Under the pieces are notes generated by a model. That model saw nothing but the letters and a program-made list of their open reading frames with translations, was not told the origin of the DNA and did no database searches. From JBMYRH01 sp049602155 (GTDB lineage: Bacteria; Myxococcota_A; UBA9042; PHBI01; JBMYRH01), in contig JBMYRH010000013.1 in NCBI GenBank assembly GCA_049602155.1, positions 1 to 64,000 on the forward strand: DNA of 64,000 bases. Direction: 5' to 3'. Position 1 is the first letter of the stretch, and each line of letters opens with the position of its first letter. This document shows, in pieces, positions 20,534 through 29,643 of the stretch. The position numbers and the translations under genes are program-made.

Positions 20534-21274
20534 CTACTTGCGCGGGCGGTGGGTCTTGTCGCTGGACGCTGTCAGGCGGTTGATCTCGTGGAGCTCGCCC
20601 TCAGTCAGGTTGCGCCAGTGTCCGATGGGGATGTCTAGCTTGACGTTCATAATGCGGATCCGCTTGAGGGTCACGACGTTGTAATTCAGGAACTCACACA
20701 TTCGGCGAATCTGTCGGTTCAAGCCTTGGGTCAGCACGATGCGAAAGCCATGGGGGTCCGTCTGCTCGACGACACATCGGCGCGTCTTTGTGCCGAGGAT
20801 GGGGAGGCCACCGGCCATGCGCTCGCAGAAGGTGCGGTCGACGGGGCGGTCGACGGTGACCATGTACTCTTTCTCGTGGTTGTTACTCGCCCTCAGGATC
20901 TTGTTCACGATGTCGCCATCGTTGGTCAGGAAGATGAGCCCTTCGCTGGGCTTATCGAGGCGCCCGATGGGGAAGATCCGCTCGGGGTGGCCGATGTAGT
21001 CGATGATGTTGTCTCGCTCTGCCCGGGTGTCTGTTGTGCAGACGATGCCGACCGGCTTATTGAAGGCGAGGTAGATCCGCTTGCGCTGCGGAGGCGAGAC
21101 GAGGGTCCCATCGACGCGCACTTCATCACCGGGCCCAACCTTGGTCCCGATCTTGGGCACTTTACCGTTGATGGTGACCCGTCGCCGCTCGATCAGCTTA
21201 TCTGCCGCCCGCCTTGAGCAGTACCCGACCTCGCTGAGGTACTTATTGATCCGCGTCTGTTTGGGTTCGGTCAT
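20534..21274 (-). CDS. rluF: 23S rRNA pseudouridine synthase RluF
   Basis: 246 residues. N-terminal S4 RNA-binding domain (about 5-65, RINKYLSEVGYCSRRAADKL), then the RsuA/RluB/E/F catalytic domain with nucleophile Asp107 in PIGRLDKPSEGLIFLTNDGD. The run VNKILRASNNHEKEYMV and the C-terminal QIRRMCEFLNYNVVTLKRIR fit RluF more closely than RluB. RluF isomerises U2604 of 23S rRNA in E. coli. It is probably co-transcribed with the methyltransferase gene that starts 24 bases downstream. Confidence 0.93.
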   Translation of the reverse strand: MTEPKQTRINKYLSEVGYCSRRAADKLIERRRVTINGKVPKIGTKVGPGDEVRVDGTLVSPPQRKRIYLAFNKPVGIVCTTDTRAERDNIIDYIGHPERIFPIGRLDKPSEGLIFLTNDGDIVNKILRASNNHEKEYMVTVDRPVDRTFCERMAGGLPILGTKTRRCVVEQTDPHGFRIVLTQGLNRQIRRMCEFLNYNVVTLKRIRIMNVKLDIPIGHWRNLTEGELHEINRLTASSDKTHRPRK

Positions 21275-21532
21275 TGCACTGCGCTTCGTGACTCAAGGGC
21301 GCGCTCATGCGGCCTGATTCCGGGCTCCCCCGTCGCGATAGGCTGCGATGGGTGACTCGACTCGTAGGCTGAGCAGTGTACATGCTTCACGCCCCCGCGG
21401 CGCGCCTGATGACTACCAGGGCAGAGAAATCCCCTAAGCGGCATCCGCACGCAGCGCGGGTGTGGGACCATGGGTGAGTCCTCGGTGAGCAGTGGTGTGC
21501 TCGACGACTGAGAGATCTGCTACCCTCGACGC

Positions 21533-22801
21533 ATGCGAGGCTCACGACCAGACAGGACAGCATCAGCACGGCGAGCTTCATGTGCCCTGTTGGCGCTCGT
21601 GCTCTGCGCCTGCGGCACCTCGGAGACGCCCCCTGAAGGGGGCTCTCAGGATGGGGGGGGAGCAGCGCTCCTCGACGGGAGTGAGGGCTCGGAGTTGGCG
21701 GTCGACGCAGGGGGGGGCCAAGAGCCGAATGATGCCCCTGTTGAGGACGCGGAGACGGGCCCCGATGCTGTGATCGCGACGCCGATACAGGACGCCACAG
21801 ATGTGTTCAATGACGCCCTCGCGGTGGATGACTCAGATGACGAGGACAGCTCAGAGACGCTGGAGGAGGGCTCTGAGGACGCGACGAGCGCCCCGTCGTA
21901 TCCCCTCGATGACGTCCTCCGGCTCAACCACATGCAGGTCAAGGGGACGCACAACAGCTACCATCAGGAGCCCCCGCTGGTCTTCCATGAGAGTCACGCC
22001 TACAGCCACCCACCGCTGGATACACAGATGGAGGACCACGGTGTTCGCGCCTTTGAGATCGATGTCCATCTAGAGAGCGGTGAAGTCACGGTGTATCACA
22101 TCCTTTTCATCGATGAGGAGACCTCCTGTGGCACGTTCACGCAGTGTTTAGAGGTGATCAAGGGCTGGTCTGATGTCAATGAGGGTCACCTGCCAATCAT
22201 GGTATGGATCGAGGCCAAGGAGGAGACAGGCGGTGGAGCGTTTAACGACCTGACGATCCTGGATGACCGTATCCAACAGGTCTTCCCGCCCGAGCGCCTG
22301 CTGACCCCGGATGACGTGCGGGGCGACCACCCGTCACTGCGCGCTGCGCTCGAGGATGAAGGGTGGCCGACGCTGGGAGAGGTGAGGAACCGGACGATGT
22401 TCATGGTCCTTAACGGGGGATCAGGGACAGACGCCTACACCTCCAACGGCCAGACCCTCCAGGGCCGCACGATGTTTATGGGCGCGGGGCCGGACCAGTA
22501 CGATGCCCCTTGGGCGGGCGTCGCCAAGATCAACGACCCGGGGTCGAGCCATGTCCCAGAGGCGCACGCCGCGAACATCCTCGTGGCGAGCAACGGTTGC
22601 GGCGCAGGCGATGACGCAGTGGACTGCACAGCGCGCCTCGAGACGGCCTTGGCGAGCGGCGTCCAGATGTACAAGGACGACTTCTTGGAGCCGACAGAGG
22701 AGATGAGCTACTGGCTCGACTTCCCCGACGGAAACCCTGCGCGATGTAACGCGGTCACGGCGCCCCCTGAGTGCACCGCTGAAGCGCTGGAGGCGCTCTG
22801 A
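21533..22801 (+). CDS. Phosphatidylinositol-specific phospholipase C-like lipoprotein (PI-PLC-C1 type)
   Basis: 422 residues. Signal peptide with lipobox LCAC (Cys27) and an Asp/Glu/Ala linker to about 120. Then comes a TIM-barrel phosphodiesterase domain with the first catalytic His in MQVKGTHNSYHQ (His140, Asn141), the metal ligands in VRAFEIDVHL (Glu175, Asp177), the second His in VTVYHI (His189), and PIMVWIEAKEE further on. This matches the calcium-dependent phosphoinositide phospholipase C family found in Gram-negative bacteria. The enzyme should cleave phosphoinositides or glycerophosphodiesters outside the inner membrane. Both catalytic His are present, so it is likely active. The convergent LtaS-like gene follows 37 bases on. 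Confidence 0.88.
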   Translation: MRGSRPDRTASARRASCALLALVLCACGTSETPPEGGSQDGGGAALLDGSEGSELAVDAGGGQEPNDAPVEDAETGPDAVIATPIQDATDVFNDALAVDDSDDEDSSETLEEGSEDATSAPSYPLDDVLRLNHMQVKGTHNSYHQEPPLVFHESHAYSHPPLDTQMEDHGVRAFEIDVHLESGEVTVYHILFIDEETSCGTFTQCLEVIKGWSDVNEGHLPIMVWIEAKEETGGGAFNDLTILDDRIQQVFPPERLLTPDDVRGDHPSLRAALEDEGWPTLGEVRNRTMFMVLNGGSGTDAYTSNGQTLQGRTMFMGAGPDQYDAPWAGVAKINDPGSSHVPEAHAANILVASNGCGAGDDAVDCTARLETALASGVQMYKDDFLEPTEEMSYWLDFPDGNPARCNAVTAPPECTAEALEAL

Positions 22802-22838
22802 GGGCGTCGGGCTGGGGCTCAGTGAGGGGAGACAGACG

Positions 22839-24875
22839 TCAGGGGAGCTGAGGGCTCTTCGGAGCTTCGACGTGTGTCCCTGCGGACGCGCTGTCTGCGG
22901 TGCTGGCCTTCGGTGCGTTTGAGGCGGCCATGAGCCGGAGGAGCTCGGGCCTCCAGCCGTCACCGCCGCCGAGCCGGTCGTGAGACTCAAGGTGTGTTTG
23001 GAGGCCAGCGATGAGGCGCAATCGCTCTTTGAGGGCGGCGTGGTCTTCCTCGCTGAGGCGAGTCATGCCGATGTCCTCGGTGTTCAAGAGGTCCTCTGTC
23101 TGGGTGTAGCAGACATGGGTCGCGGCCTCGGGCGCCTCCTCAGGTCCGCACCGCGGGAGGCTCTCCTCTTTGCAGCTCGTGTGTGACGCCATGCATCGCT
23201 GGTCGTCTACCACGATAGAGGCCGCGTCGACGCCCACGAGCAGCACTGGGGAAGCTGGCGCGTCCTCAGGGCGCAGGATGCTCTGCCCGACAAAGGCGTG
23301 CGGTGCGCGGTAGCCCATCAGCTCGAGGAGGGTCGGCGCGATGTCGACCTGAGATGCAGGCCGCTCGACGACTTGGGGGGCCACGACGCCGGGCGCCAAG
23401 AGCAGGAAGGGGACTCGGAAGTGGGCCTCGCGTTTGCCGAATTCGGAGCGAGGGCTCGCCTCGGGGTACATCGCCATGCCGTGGTCGCCCGTGATGACGA
23501 TCCAGGCGTCTTTGCCCCAATCACGGCTGCGGATCTTCGACACGACGTACCCGAGGGCGTGGTCGGTGTAATGGATGCCACGACGGTAGTAAGCATAGGG
23601 CTCACTCTCCGAGTTCACCTGGAGGTCTGGCGGGAACTCCATCGGGTAGTCCCAGCGCCACGGGTGATGGTTTGACAGCGTGATCCAGGTGGCCATAAAC
23701 GGGGTAGGGGCCTCGTCGAGCCGCGCCAAGATACGGTCCGCCATCACGACATCGCTGACCCCCCAGCCGATGGCCACATCATCCGGTTTGCCGTGCTCGT
23801 CGATCCCGTGAATGTGCGCGACGCCATGGCTCTCCAAGAACGCGCGCTTGCCCGAGTACGTCGAGCTGTAGGCGCTGAACCAGTGCGTCTCATAGCCAGC
23901 GACTTGAAGGAGCTCAGGGAGGCAGGTCAGCTCAGTCTTGGGCACACGTTTGTAGAGCGGGAGGTCCCCGAGGGTGGGGTACGCGCTGCAGAGGACGGAG
24001 AGCTCTCCTTTGACTGTCTGCATCCCGGTGGCATAGAAATTCTGCGCGAGGAGCCCCTCTTTGGCCAGCGCGTCGAACTCCGGGGTGATGCTGTCCTTGG
24101 CGCCGTACGCTCCAGACTCTGCGCTGCGAAAGCTCTCGGCCTCGATGATGATGATGTTTGGGCGCCTTGAGGGCGCCGTGGCAATTTTGGGGCGCTGCAG
24201 GAGGGGGTGATCCGGGTCCTCGCCGCGCACGTAGCCAGGCATCGGGGCGACGATCTCGCTCAACTCTCGACCCGCTAAGAGCCCCTCGGGGTCGTAGTCC
24301 GCGCTCCGCTCCAGTAGTCGAATGGACTCCATGCGGAGCGCCCTCAAGATAAAGTGGTTCTCTGTGGTGGAGGTCACGTTGACGCGCTGGAGGTCGCCGA
24401 CGCCCATCGCCATCACGCCAGCGAGGACGAGCCATCCGCTGTTGCGAGGTTGCCAATGCCGCCACACACGGCTGAGCCAGAAGAGCAGCAAGAAGGGGAT
24501 CAGGAACCAGACGACGATGACGTCATAGGGCAGCATCGAGTCGATGCTGGACTTGACCGCCCCAAGCTCACCGATCTGCCCCAGACAATAGAGAGCGGCC
24601 CAGTTGTTGAAGGCGTCGTAGTAGAGCTGATTGCTCCCCGCCATGATGATGAGGAAGGACGCGATGATCCAAAGCACCGCGGCGGAGGCGCGGCGATGGA
24701 GCCAGATGTGGCCAAGGCCAAAGACGCCGAGCAGCAGCGCGGAGAAGCCCACTTCGTCCATCGCAGCGACGGGGCCGTATCCCGCATTCGTGCCGACGCG
24801 GACGAGCACCGTCTGTAGGATGCAGAAGAAGATCCACCCTGCTGCGAAGCGCTGATTGCGGCTCATGAACAGCAC
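22839..24875 (-). CDS. LTA synthase-family membrane sulfatase (phosphoglycerol transferase-like)
   Basis: 678 residues. Four to five N-terminal transmembrane helices (between about 12 and 160) precede a periplasmic alkaline-phosphatase-superfamily domain (about 235-560). Signature elements: NIIIIEAESFRSAESGAYG (metal Glu245), the nucleophile Thr287 in ATGMQTVKGELSVLCS, SNHHPWRWDYP, and the metal pair in WIVITGDHGMAMYPE. The family (LtaS, MdoB) moves phosphoglycerol from phosphatidylglycerol to teichoic acid or periplasmic glucans; in this Gram-negative setting a glucan or surface polymer is the likely acceptor (inference). The C-terminal 100 residues are polar and unrelated. The start could also be the ATG at 24866. 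Confidence 0.88.
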   Translation of the reverse strand: MLFMSRNQRFAAGWIFFCILQTVLVRVGTNAGYGPVAAMDEVGFSALLLGVFGLGHIWLHRRASAAVLWIIASFLIIMAGSNQLYYDAFNNWAALYCLGQIGELGAVKSSIDSMLPYDVIVVWFLIPFLLLFWLSRVWRHWQPRNSGWLVLAGVMAMGVGDLQRVNVTSTTENHFILRALRMESIRLLERSADYDPEGLLAGRELSEIVAPMPGYVRGEDPDHPLLQRPKIATAPSRRPNIIIIEAESFRSAESGAYGAKDSITPEFDALAKEGLLAQNFYATGMQTVKGELSVLCSAYPTLGDLPLYKRVPKTELTCLPELLQVAGYETHWFSAYSSTYSGKRAFLESHGVAHIHGIDEHGKPDDVAIGWGVSDVVMADRILARLDEAPTPFMATWITLSNHHPWRWDYPMEFPPDLQVNSESEPYAYYRRGIHYTDHALGYVVSKIRSRDWGKDAWIVITGDHGMAMYPEASPRSEFGKREAHFRVPFLLLAPGVVAPQVVERPASQVDIAPTLLELMGYRAPHAFVGQSILRPEDAPASPVLLVGVDAASIVVDDQRCMASHTSCKEESLPRCGPEEAPEAATHVCYTQTEDLLNTEDIGMTRLSEEDHAALKERLRLIAGLQTHLESHDRLGGGDGWRPELLRLMAASNAPKASTADSASAGTHVEAPKSPQLP

Positions 24876-25043
24876 CGCGCTCTCACGTTGTCTCGAGCCG
24901 CGTGCACCTCATCAGGTGACCGCGGGATACCCGAGGTGATTAGAGACGGTTGGATGCGAGTTCGAGACATGGACGTCAATCGTAGGACTGGACATAGAAC
25001 AGGTTTCGAATCGATAGCACCGAAGCCCTTTCAAGAGCCACAA

Positions 25044-25060
25044 CAAGTTCACTTGAAGTG
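25044..25060. promoter_or_regulatory. Overlapping palindromes (candidate operator)
   Basis: CAAGT-TC-ACTTG (25044-25055) and CACTT-G-AAGTG (25050-25060) overlap in the divergent promoter region. Nested palindromes of this size are typical of dimeric regulator sites; no regulator can be named. Confidence 0.4.
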
Positions 25061-25062
25061 CT

Positions 25063-25087
25063 TTTAGCCCTCTTCGGAGGGGCTAAA
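25063..25087 (+). other. Hairpin with TTCG tetraloop
   Basis: TTTAGCCCTC pairs with GAGGGGCTAAA across a TTCG loop (10 pairs with one bulged G). It lies upstream of two divergent genes, so it does not terminate any annotated gene; it could be a 5' leader element of the beta-helix gene. There is no U-run on either strand. Confidence 0.5.
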
Positions 25088-25226
25088 TGAGGCCCCGTGA
25101 GTCGAGAGTGAGGGGCGCCCGTGAGGGGGGCCTCGTGGAGGTGCGCATCTGCCGAGCGCGGGTCGTTGACGCTCCTTGATCTGTGGGGCACAACCTCTTG
25201 GTACCCGCTCATCCCTCAGGTGCCCC

Positions 25227-25946
25227 ATGTCACGCCCTCTCTCCGCGACGCTCTTTACGTTGGCCCTGACCGCGATGGCCTGTGGTGCGCCACAGACATC
25301 GGTGATGACGTCCTCGGAGGGGCAGGGAGCGATGCCAGATGATGCATGTCCGGCAGGCCAGGCGCAGGTCACGCGAGACGGAGGGCTCCTGAAGGTGACG
25401 GTGGCCGAGGCGTTTACCGAGGCGAAGGATGGTGATCGCATCAAGCTCTGCCCCGGACGCTCACTGCACCACACCACGTTGTTGCTCTCCACGGTCAATG
25501 ATGTGGTGATCTCAGGGGAGAACACGTCGCTCGTCGCCTCGGGCGATTTCCCCGTCGTGCAGCTCTCAAAGAGCTCAAAGGTGGTCCTTGAGGGGGTCCA
25601 TGTCGTCCATGAGGTCGGTGAATGGTGTGCTCATGGCTGTGTGGAGATCTACGACTCGAGTCAGATGACGGTGCGCAACTCTGAGCTCGATGGTTCGGGG
25701 TACTTCGGGATCATCACGACTAAGGTCACCGACAGTGAATTTCGGGACAACCTCTTCCACAACTGTCACTACGGGTTCTCGGCTTGGAGATCCCAGGGGC
25801 TGACCCTCACCGGCAACACCTTCCGGGATAACCGGGGCGCGAACTTGGAGACCGCCGACGGCTCCAGCTACGCCAACGATGTGCAGGCCGACAACACGTT
25901 CGGGGCCGTCAAGCCGGCGACTGCGCCTCCAAAGAGCGCCCCCTGA
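25227..25946 (+). CDS. Right-handed beta-helix lipoprotein
   Basis: 239 residues from ATG 25227, which gives a proper signal peptide with lipobox AMAC (Cys19); the longer in-frame start at 25176 would place a polar stretch ahead of it. The mature part shows the stacked rungs of a parallel beta-helix of the NosD/pectate-lyase-like type: DVVISGENTSLVASGDFP, SQMTVRNSELDGSGYFGIIT, DSEFRDNLFHNCHYGFSAW, GLTLTGNTFRDNRGANLET. Such domains bind or cleave polysaccharides, but no lyase catalytic residues can be assigned here. At about 200 mature residues it is short for a complete enzyme. Four Cys could form two disulfides. Surface or periplasm. Confidence 0.8.
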   Translation: MSRPLSATLFTLALTAMACGAPQTSVMTSSEGQGAMPDDACPAGQAQVTRDGGLLKVTVAEAFTEAKDGDRIKLCPGRSLHHTTLLLSTVNDVVISGENTSLVASGDFPVVQLSKSSKVVLEGVHVVHEVGEWCAHGCVEIYDSSQMTVRNSELDGSGYFGIITTKVTDSEFRDNLFHNCHYGFSAWRSQGLTLTGNTFRDNRGANLETADGSSYANDVQADNTFGAVKPATAPPKSAP

Positions 25947-25991
25947 CCCGGGAGATAAGGTGGACTCGAGGGCTGCGAGGCCGCCAGCGGC

Positions 25992-26021
25992 TTGCTCGGA
26001 CTTTGGCCTGCATGACATAAT
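25992..26021 (+). promoter_or_regulatory. Candidate sigma-70 promoter of the DUF1800-DUF1501 operon
   Basis: TTGCTC at 25992-25997 and CATAAT at 26016-26021 are separated by 18 bases; TAATAT at 26018-26023 overlaps. The patch is unusually A/T-rich here and lies about 85 bases before the start codon. Confidence 0.4.
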
Positions 26022-26106
26022 ATCAGCCATCATATGGCCGGCTTAGTCCTCGTGGGGGCACAGGTCCCAAGCTGGCCAATCGACCACTTCCCCCGGAGGC
26101 GATCAC

Positions 26107-28197
26107 TTGGGTCGCTGGCTTCTCGCACTCTTCATACCGCTGGCGCTCGTCGCGTGCGACACGAGCACGGCTGAGCCGACTGAGGACGCGACCGCGGTGG
26201 TGGTAGAGGGTACTGAGACGCTCTTGATCACCCTCCAGGGGTGGGGAGATGTGATGCCACCGAGCGGCTCATACGCCCTTGGGCAGTCTCTGACGCTCGA
26301 GGCGACCCCCCAGAAGGGCTGGGTCTTTGGAGGCTGGACGGGTGATGTTGAGGGGGGAGACAACCCCCTGACCGTCACGATGGACGGCGACTTGGCGCTG
26401 GTCGCGACCTTCTATCAGCCCACCCCGTACCCGAACTGGAACGGTACGGCGGTGCGTAAAGTCCTGCAGACGTTTGCATGGGGTGGGTTCGCCACGGATG
26501 ACCAGATCGCGCTCTGGGCCGCGATGCCGCCCACGGACGCCATCGAGGAGATGCTCACCTTCGAGCCGATCAACGAACGGCTCTCTCCCTCAGAGGGCGA
26601 TGGCCTCGCCGAGGGGATCGCGGCCTTCATCCCGGAGGATGGGGGGCAGCTCGAGGGCATCGCGCGCTACTTCGCCGCCGACCCCGACGGCCTCATCGAT
26701 CCAGAGCGTCGCCTGGGCTTCGATATCGAGAACTACCCGGCGCCTGCGTACAGCTGGGACATGGCGGCTCGGTCCCGGGGGCTCAACACCTTCTATCACC
26801 GCATCGGGTTTTGGGAGACGAACTACCACATGGCGACCAATCAACGGGCCGGCGTCGCGCCGCACCCGATGATCCGGCATTACGACAACATCATGGGCAA
26901 GCTCCGGGACGGGGCGCCCTATCACGCCGTCGTCGCGAAGGGGGCGCTCAACAGCGCGGTGGCCTACCAGTACGGGCACAACTTCAACGCATGGGACAGC
27001 GCGAAGGGGGAGTTTCGCGGCAACGAGGACTTCGCGCGCGAGTTTCACCAGCTCTTCTTTGGGATCTTGGGGGAGGCCGCGTTCGGTGGGGAGGACTACC
27101 ACCTCGACCACGAGCTGATCTCCATCTCGAACACGGCCAAGGCGCTCACTGGCATGGCGGCGTACTACCGCATCGACGGCGTGGTGAACCGCCTCCCTAC
27201 TGGCTTCCCCGATGTCGAGGTCGACTTTGAAGAGGAGCTGCACCTTCATCATCACCCGAGCCTTGAGATCCTCGACACCCTCATCAGCGGCGGGGACGCG
27301 AGAGAGAAGATAGAGGCCCTCGCTGAGGTCGCAATCGACCACCCGGAGAGCTTGCATAACCTCCCCGTCATCATCGCCTCGAACCTCGCCGACGATAACC
27401 TCAGCGAGGCCGGCAAGGAGGCCATCCGCGAGATGTGGAGTGGGCCGACGAACAGGACGCTTCTGGACTTCCTCCGTCGCTATGCGGTCAGCGACCTCTA
27501 TCACTCTCCGGAGCGACTGAAGTACCACAGCAGCTACGACCGCAACCTCTTCATCCACAACCGGATGCAGCTCAGCAACCAGGAACTGTACGGGGACACG
27601 TTGGGCCAGAACCCTCTGTTTGCGCTCTGGGAGAGTCAGCAGCTCGAGCCCTTTAACCCGGTCCACAACGTCTTCGGTCAGCAGACCAGTGTGGAGGCCT
27701 TTAACGACCCCGAGGTCTTCAAGAACGCGTACAATCGAAGCACCGAAGATGTCGCGTACTACGAGACTGGCTTCGCGTCTGAGTTCTTCGGGATGCGGGA
27801 TTGGCAGGTCGTCATCCCCGCGGACGATGAAGGGAAATGGCGCGTGAAGTACGTGGCACGTTACCTGTGGCAGCGCTTCATCGCGGACGGCCTGAAGCAC
27901 TTCGGCCCCCTGGAAGAGGCGCACCTCTACGCCATCCTTGGGGCCCGCACGGGGGGCTCCGGAGAGCAGGGCATGGACCTCGGGCTCTACCTCGATGCCT
28001 CTGACCCTGAGCGTGTCTACACGGTGGAGGAGCTGCAGCGGGAGCCCAACCTGAGCCGAATCGTCGCTCTCGGGCAGGAGGAGCTCGACCTCGGGGCGGC
28101 GAGTCGGACCGTCCGCATGCGCCCCAATGGGTGTATTCAGAGGGCGATCGCCTTCATCGCGGCGACGCCATATGCGTTCCTGCAGGAGGGCCAGTAG
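26107..28197 (+). CDS. DUF1800 family lipoprotein with N-terminal InlB-like repeat
   Basis: 696 residues, TTG start at 26107 with GGAGG about 7 bases upstream. Signal peptide with lipobox LVAC (Cys17). Residues about 35-105 form one divergent InlB B-repeat-like unit (LEATPQKGWVFGGWTGDVEG, then NPLTVTMDGDLALVATF). The rest is a DUF1800 domain (from NWNGTAVRKVLQTFAWGG), with FYHRIGFWETNYHM, HYDNIMGKLRDGAPYH, FAREFHQLFFGI and related blocks. DUF1800 proteins are secreted and nearly always encoded beside a DUF1501 protein, as here (the next start codon follows the stop directly). The pair is thought to handle exported polymers or surface material but has no proven activity. Confidence 0.9.
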   Translation: MGRWLLALFIPLALVACDTSTAEPTEDATAVVVEGTETLLITLQGWGDVMPPSGSYALGQSLTLEATPQKGWVFGGWTGDVEGGDNPLTVTMDGDLALVATFYQPTPYPNWNGTAVRKVLQTFAWGGFATDDQIALWAAMPPTDAIEEMLTFEPINERLSPSEGDGLAEGIAAFIPEDGGQLEGIARYFAADPDGLIDPERRLGFDIENYPAPAYSWDMAARSRGLNTFYHRIGFWETNYHMATNQRAGVAPHPMIRHYDNIMGKLRDGAPYHAVVAKGALNSAVAYQYGHNFNAWDSAKGEFRGNEDFAREFHQLFFGILGEAAFGGEDYHLDHELISISNTAKALTGMAAYYRIDGVVNRLPTGFPDVEVDFEEELHLHHHPSLEILDTLISGGDAREKIEALAEVAIDHPESLHNLPVIIASNLADDNLSEAGKEAIREMWSGPTNRTLLDFLRRYAVSDLYHSPERLKYHSSYDRNLFIHNRMQLSNQELYGDTLGQNPLFALWESQQLEPFNPVHNVFGQQTSVEAFNDPEVFKNAYNRSTEDVAYYETGFASEFFGMRDWQVVIPADDEGKWRVKYVARYLWQRFIADGLKHFGPLEEAHLYAILGARTGGSGEQGMDLGLYLDASDPERVYTVEELQREPNLSRIVALGQEELDLGAASRTVRMRPNGCIQRAIAFIAATPYAFLQEGQ

Positions 28198-29643
28198 ATG
28201 GATAGACGTCGGTTCATCAAGGGCTCCTTGGCGGCGGGGCTCGGCCTCGCGGTTGGCCCTGAGAGGCTGATGGCTCAGTCGCCTCGTGCGCTGGCCCCAG
28301 ACACGATCCTCTTGACGCTCAACCTTGAAGGTGGCCCTGACTTCCGCTTCGTCTTCGTGCCCCCATATGACGAGAGTGACCCGTTCAGCGCGACCTTCTG
28401 GCCGGCTCAAGCGCGGGCACACACCCTGGCGCCGGACGACCCAGAGGGGTTGGCCGCGCGCGCTGCCGAGTACCTTCAGCTCCAGTCAGCTGACCATCAG
28501 CACTTTCGGGTGCACCCTTATTGCGACTGGCTACGCGACATGTTCGACCAAGGCCAGGTCGCGCTCATCAACAACGTCGTCGCGTCCACGAATCGGGATC
28601 ATGACCACTCCATCCTCATCCTGGAGAGCGCCAACACGGAGGCCCGCCCGCTGGCCCATGAGCAGAGCGGTTGGGGTGGGCGACTCGTCGACCACTGTGA
28701 CCGCAACATTGTCTCAGTCACCCACCCGCTGCGGTTGGTGTGCTACGGACCTCACCCGACAGACCCCCTGAGCCATGACAACGCGCGGGTCATCAGCGCG
28801 CAGAGTTCAAGGAACATGGGGCTCTACGAGTTTGAGGGCTACGACTCTCCAGACTGGAAGAGCTCCCGACAAGGGCAAATGTCTCGGTCCCTCTCAAGCT
28901 ACTACGCCGCCAAGGCGGAGTCCCTGGGAGAGGCCTCGCCCTATCGCCCCATCCTTCAGCGGGAGCAGGGTCAGCGCTACTACGGCCGCAAGATGCGCGA
29001 GTCGCTCTATGCGCAGCTCGTCGGTGATGCGCTCGCCGAGGTGCCGATGCCCAAGGCGCTGACGGAGCTCTCCACCGAGAACTCTATCAATGCGCTCAAT
29101 AGCCTTAATTTCGGGCGTCAGCTCAGCAGCATCTACGACGTCATGAATGCCCTCGACCGCCTAGACTCCAACGTCATCAGCGCGGACTATACGACCGATC
29201 AAGGCAAGGGTTGGGACCATCATCGCCTCATCCGGAACAACATTGAGCCGGCGCTCCATGATGTCTTCGGCAAGGGCAAGGGGCTCGACACCCTCTTCTC
29301 GACCCTTGGACCGTTAGCGGACAAGCTTGTCATCCTCGTCTACGGGGAGTTTGGGCGTCAGCTGGTCTCGAACGGTGACAACGGCACAGATCACGGTGAG
29401 GGCACCTCGATGATGCTCATCGGCAAGCAGGTACAGGGTGGGGTCTACGGCGAGCTCTTCCCGGAGGCGGAGATCGCGCGGTATGGCGAACCAAGTGCGG
29501 GCATTGAGGGGCTCACTTCTTTCAAGCAAGTCCTGGGGACGGTGTGCGAGAAGGTGAACCCAGGGAGCGGCGACGCGGTGATCCCAGGGTGGCGTGATAG
29601 CGCCCTTGAGGAGGGCGTGGACCTGAGTCAGATCTTCACTTAG
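28198..29643 (+). CDS. DUF1501 family Tat-exported protein
   Basis: 481 residues. Starts immediately after the TAG of the DUF1800 gene, with GGAGG upstream. Twin-arginine signal DRRRFIKGSLAAGLGLAV at the N-terminus. DUF1501 (a sulfatase-like alkaline-phosphatase-fold relative) blocks include VALINNVVASTNRDHDHS, LAHEQSGWGGRLVDH, TTDQGKGWDHHRLIRNN, LVILVYGEFGRQLVSN and NGTDHGEGTSMMLIGKQV. His and Asp residues at these positions could bind metal. Folding before export through Tat fits a cofactor-containing enzyme. The stop codon overlaps that of the convergent histidine kinase (TTAG at 29640-29643). Confidence 0.92.
   Translation: MDRRRFIKGSLAAGLGLAVGPERLMAQSPRALAPDTILLTLNLEGGPDFRFVFVPPYDESDPFSATFWPAQARAHTLAPDDPEGLAARAAEYLQLQSADHQHFRVHPYCDWLRDMFDQGQVALINNVVASTNRDHDHSILILESANTEARPLAHEQSGWGGRLVDHCDRNIVSVTHPLRLVCYGPHPTDPLSHDNARVISAQSSRNMGLYEFEGYDSPDWKSSRQGQMSRSLSSYYAAKAESLGEASPYRPILQREQGQRYYGRKMRESLYAQLVGDALAEVPMPKALTELSTENSINALNSLNFGRQLSSIYDVMNALDRLDSNVISADYTTDQGKGWDHHRLIRNNIEPALHDVFGKGKGLDTLFSTLGPLADKLVILVYGEFGRQLVSNGDNGTDHGEGTSMMLIGKQVQGGVYGELFPEAEIARYGEPSAGIEGLTSFKQVLGTVCEKVNPGSGDAVIPGWRDSALEEGVDLSQIFT

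Larger units (their letters stand above)
24876..25226. other. Divergent intergenic region with overlapping palindromes and a TTCG hairpin
   Basis: 351 bases upstream of both the LtaS-like and the beta-helix gene. The only structured part is 25044-25087 (separate entries). No gene seen. Confidence 0.5.

Noticed and set aside
26590..28422. 610-codon open frame on the minus strand
   Set aside because: It lies antisense to the DUF1800 gene, has no recognisable domain and an Arg/Glu/Val-biased composition typical of the shadow frame of a GC-rich gene.
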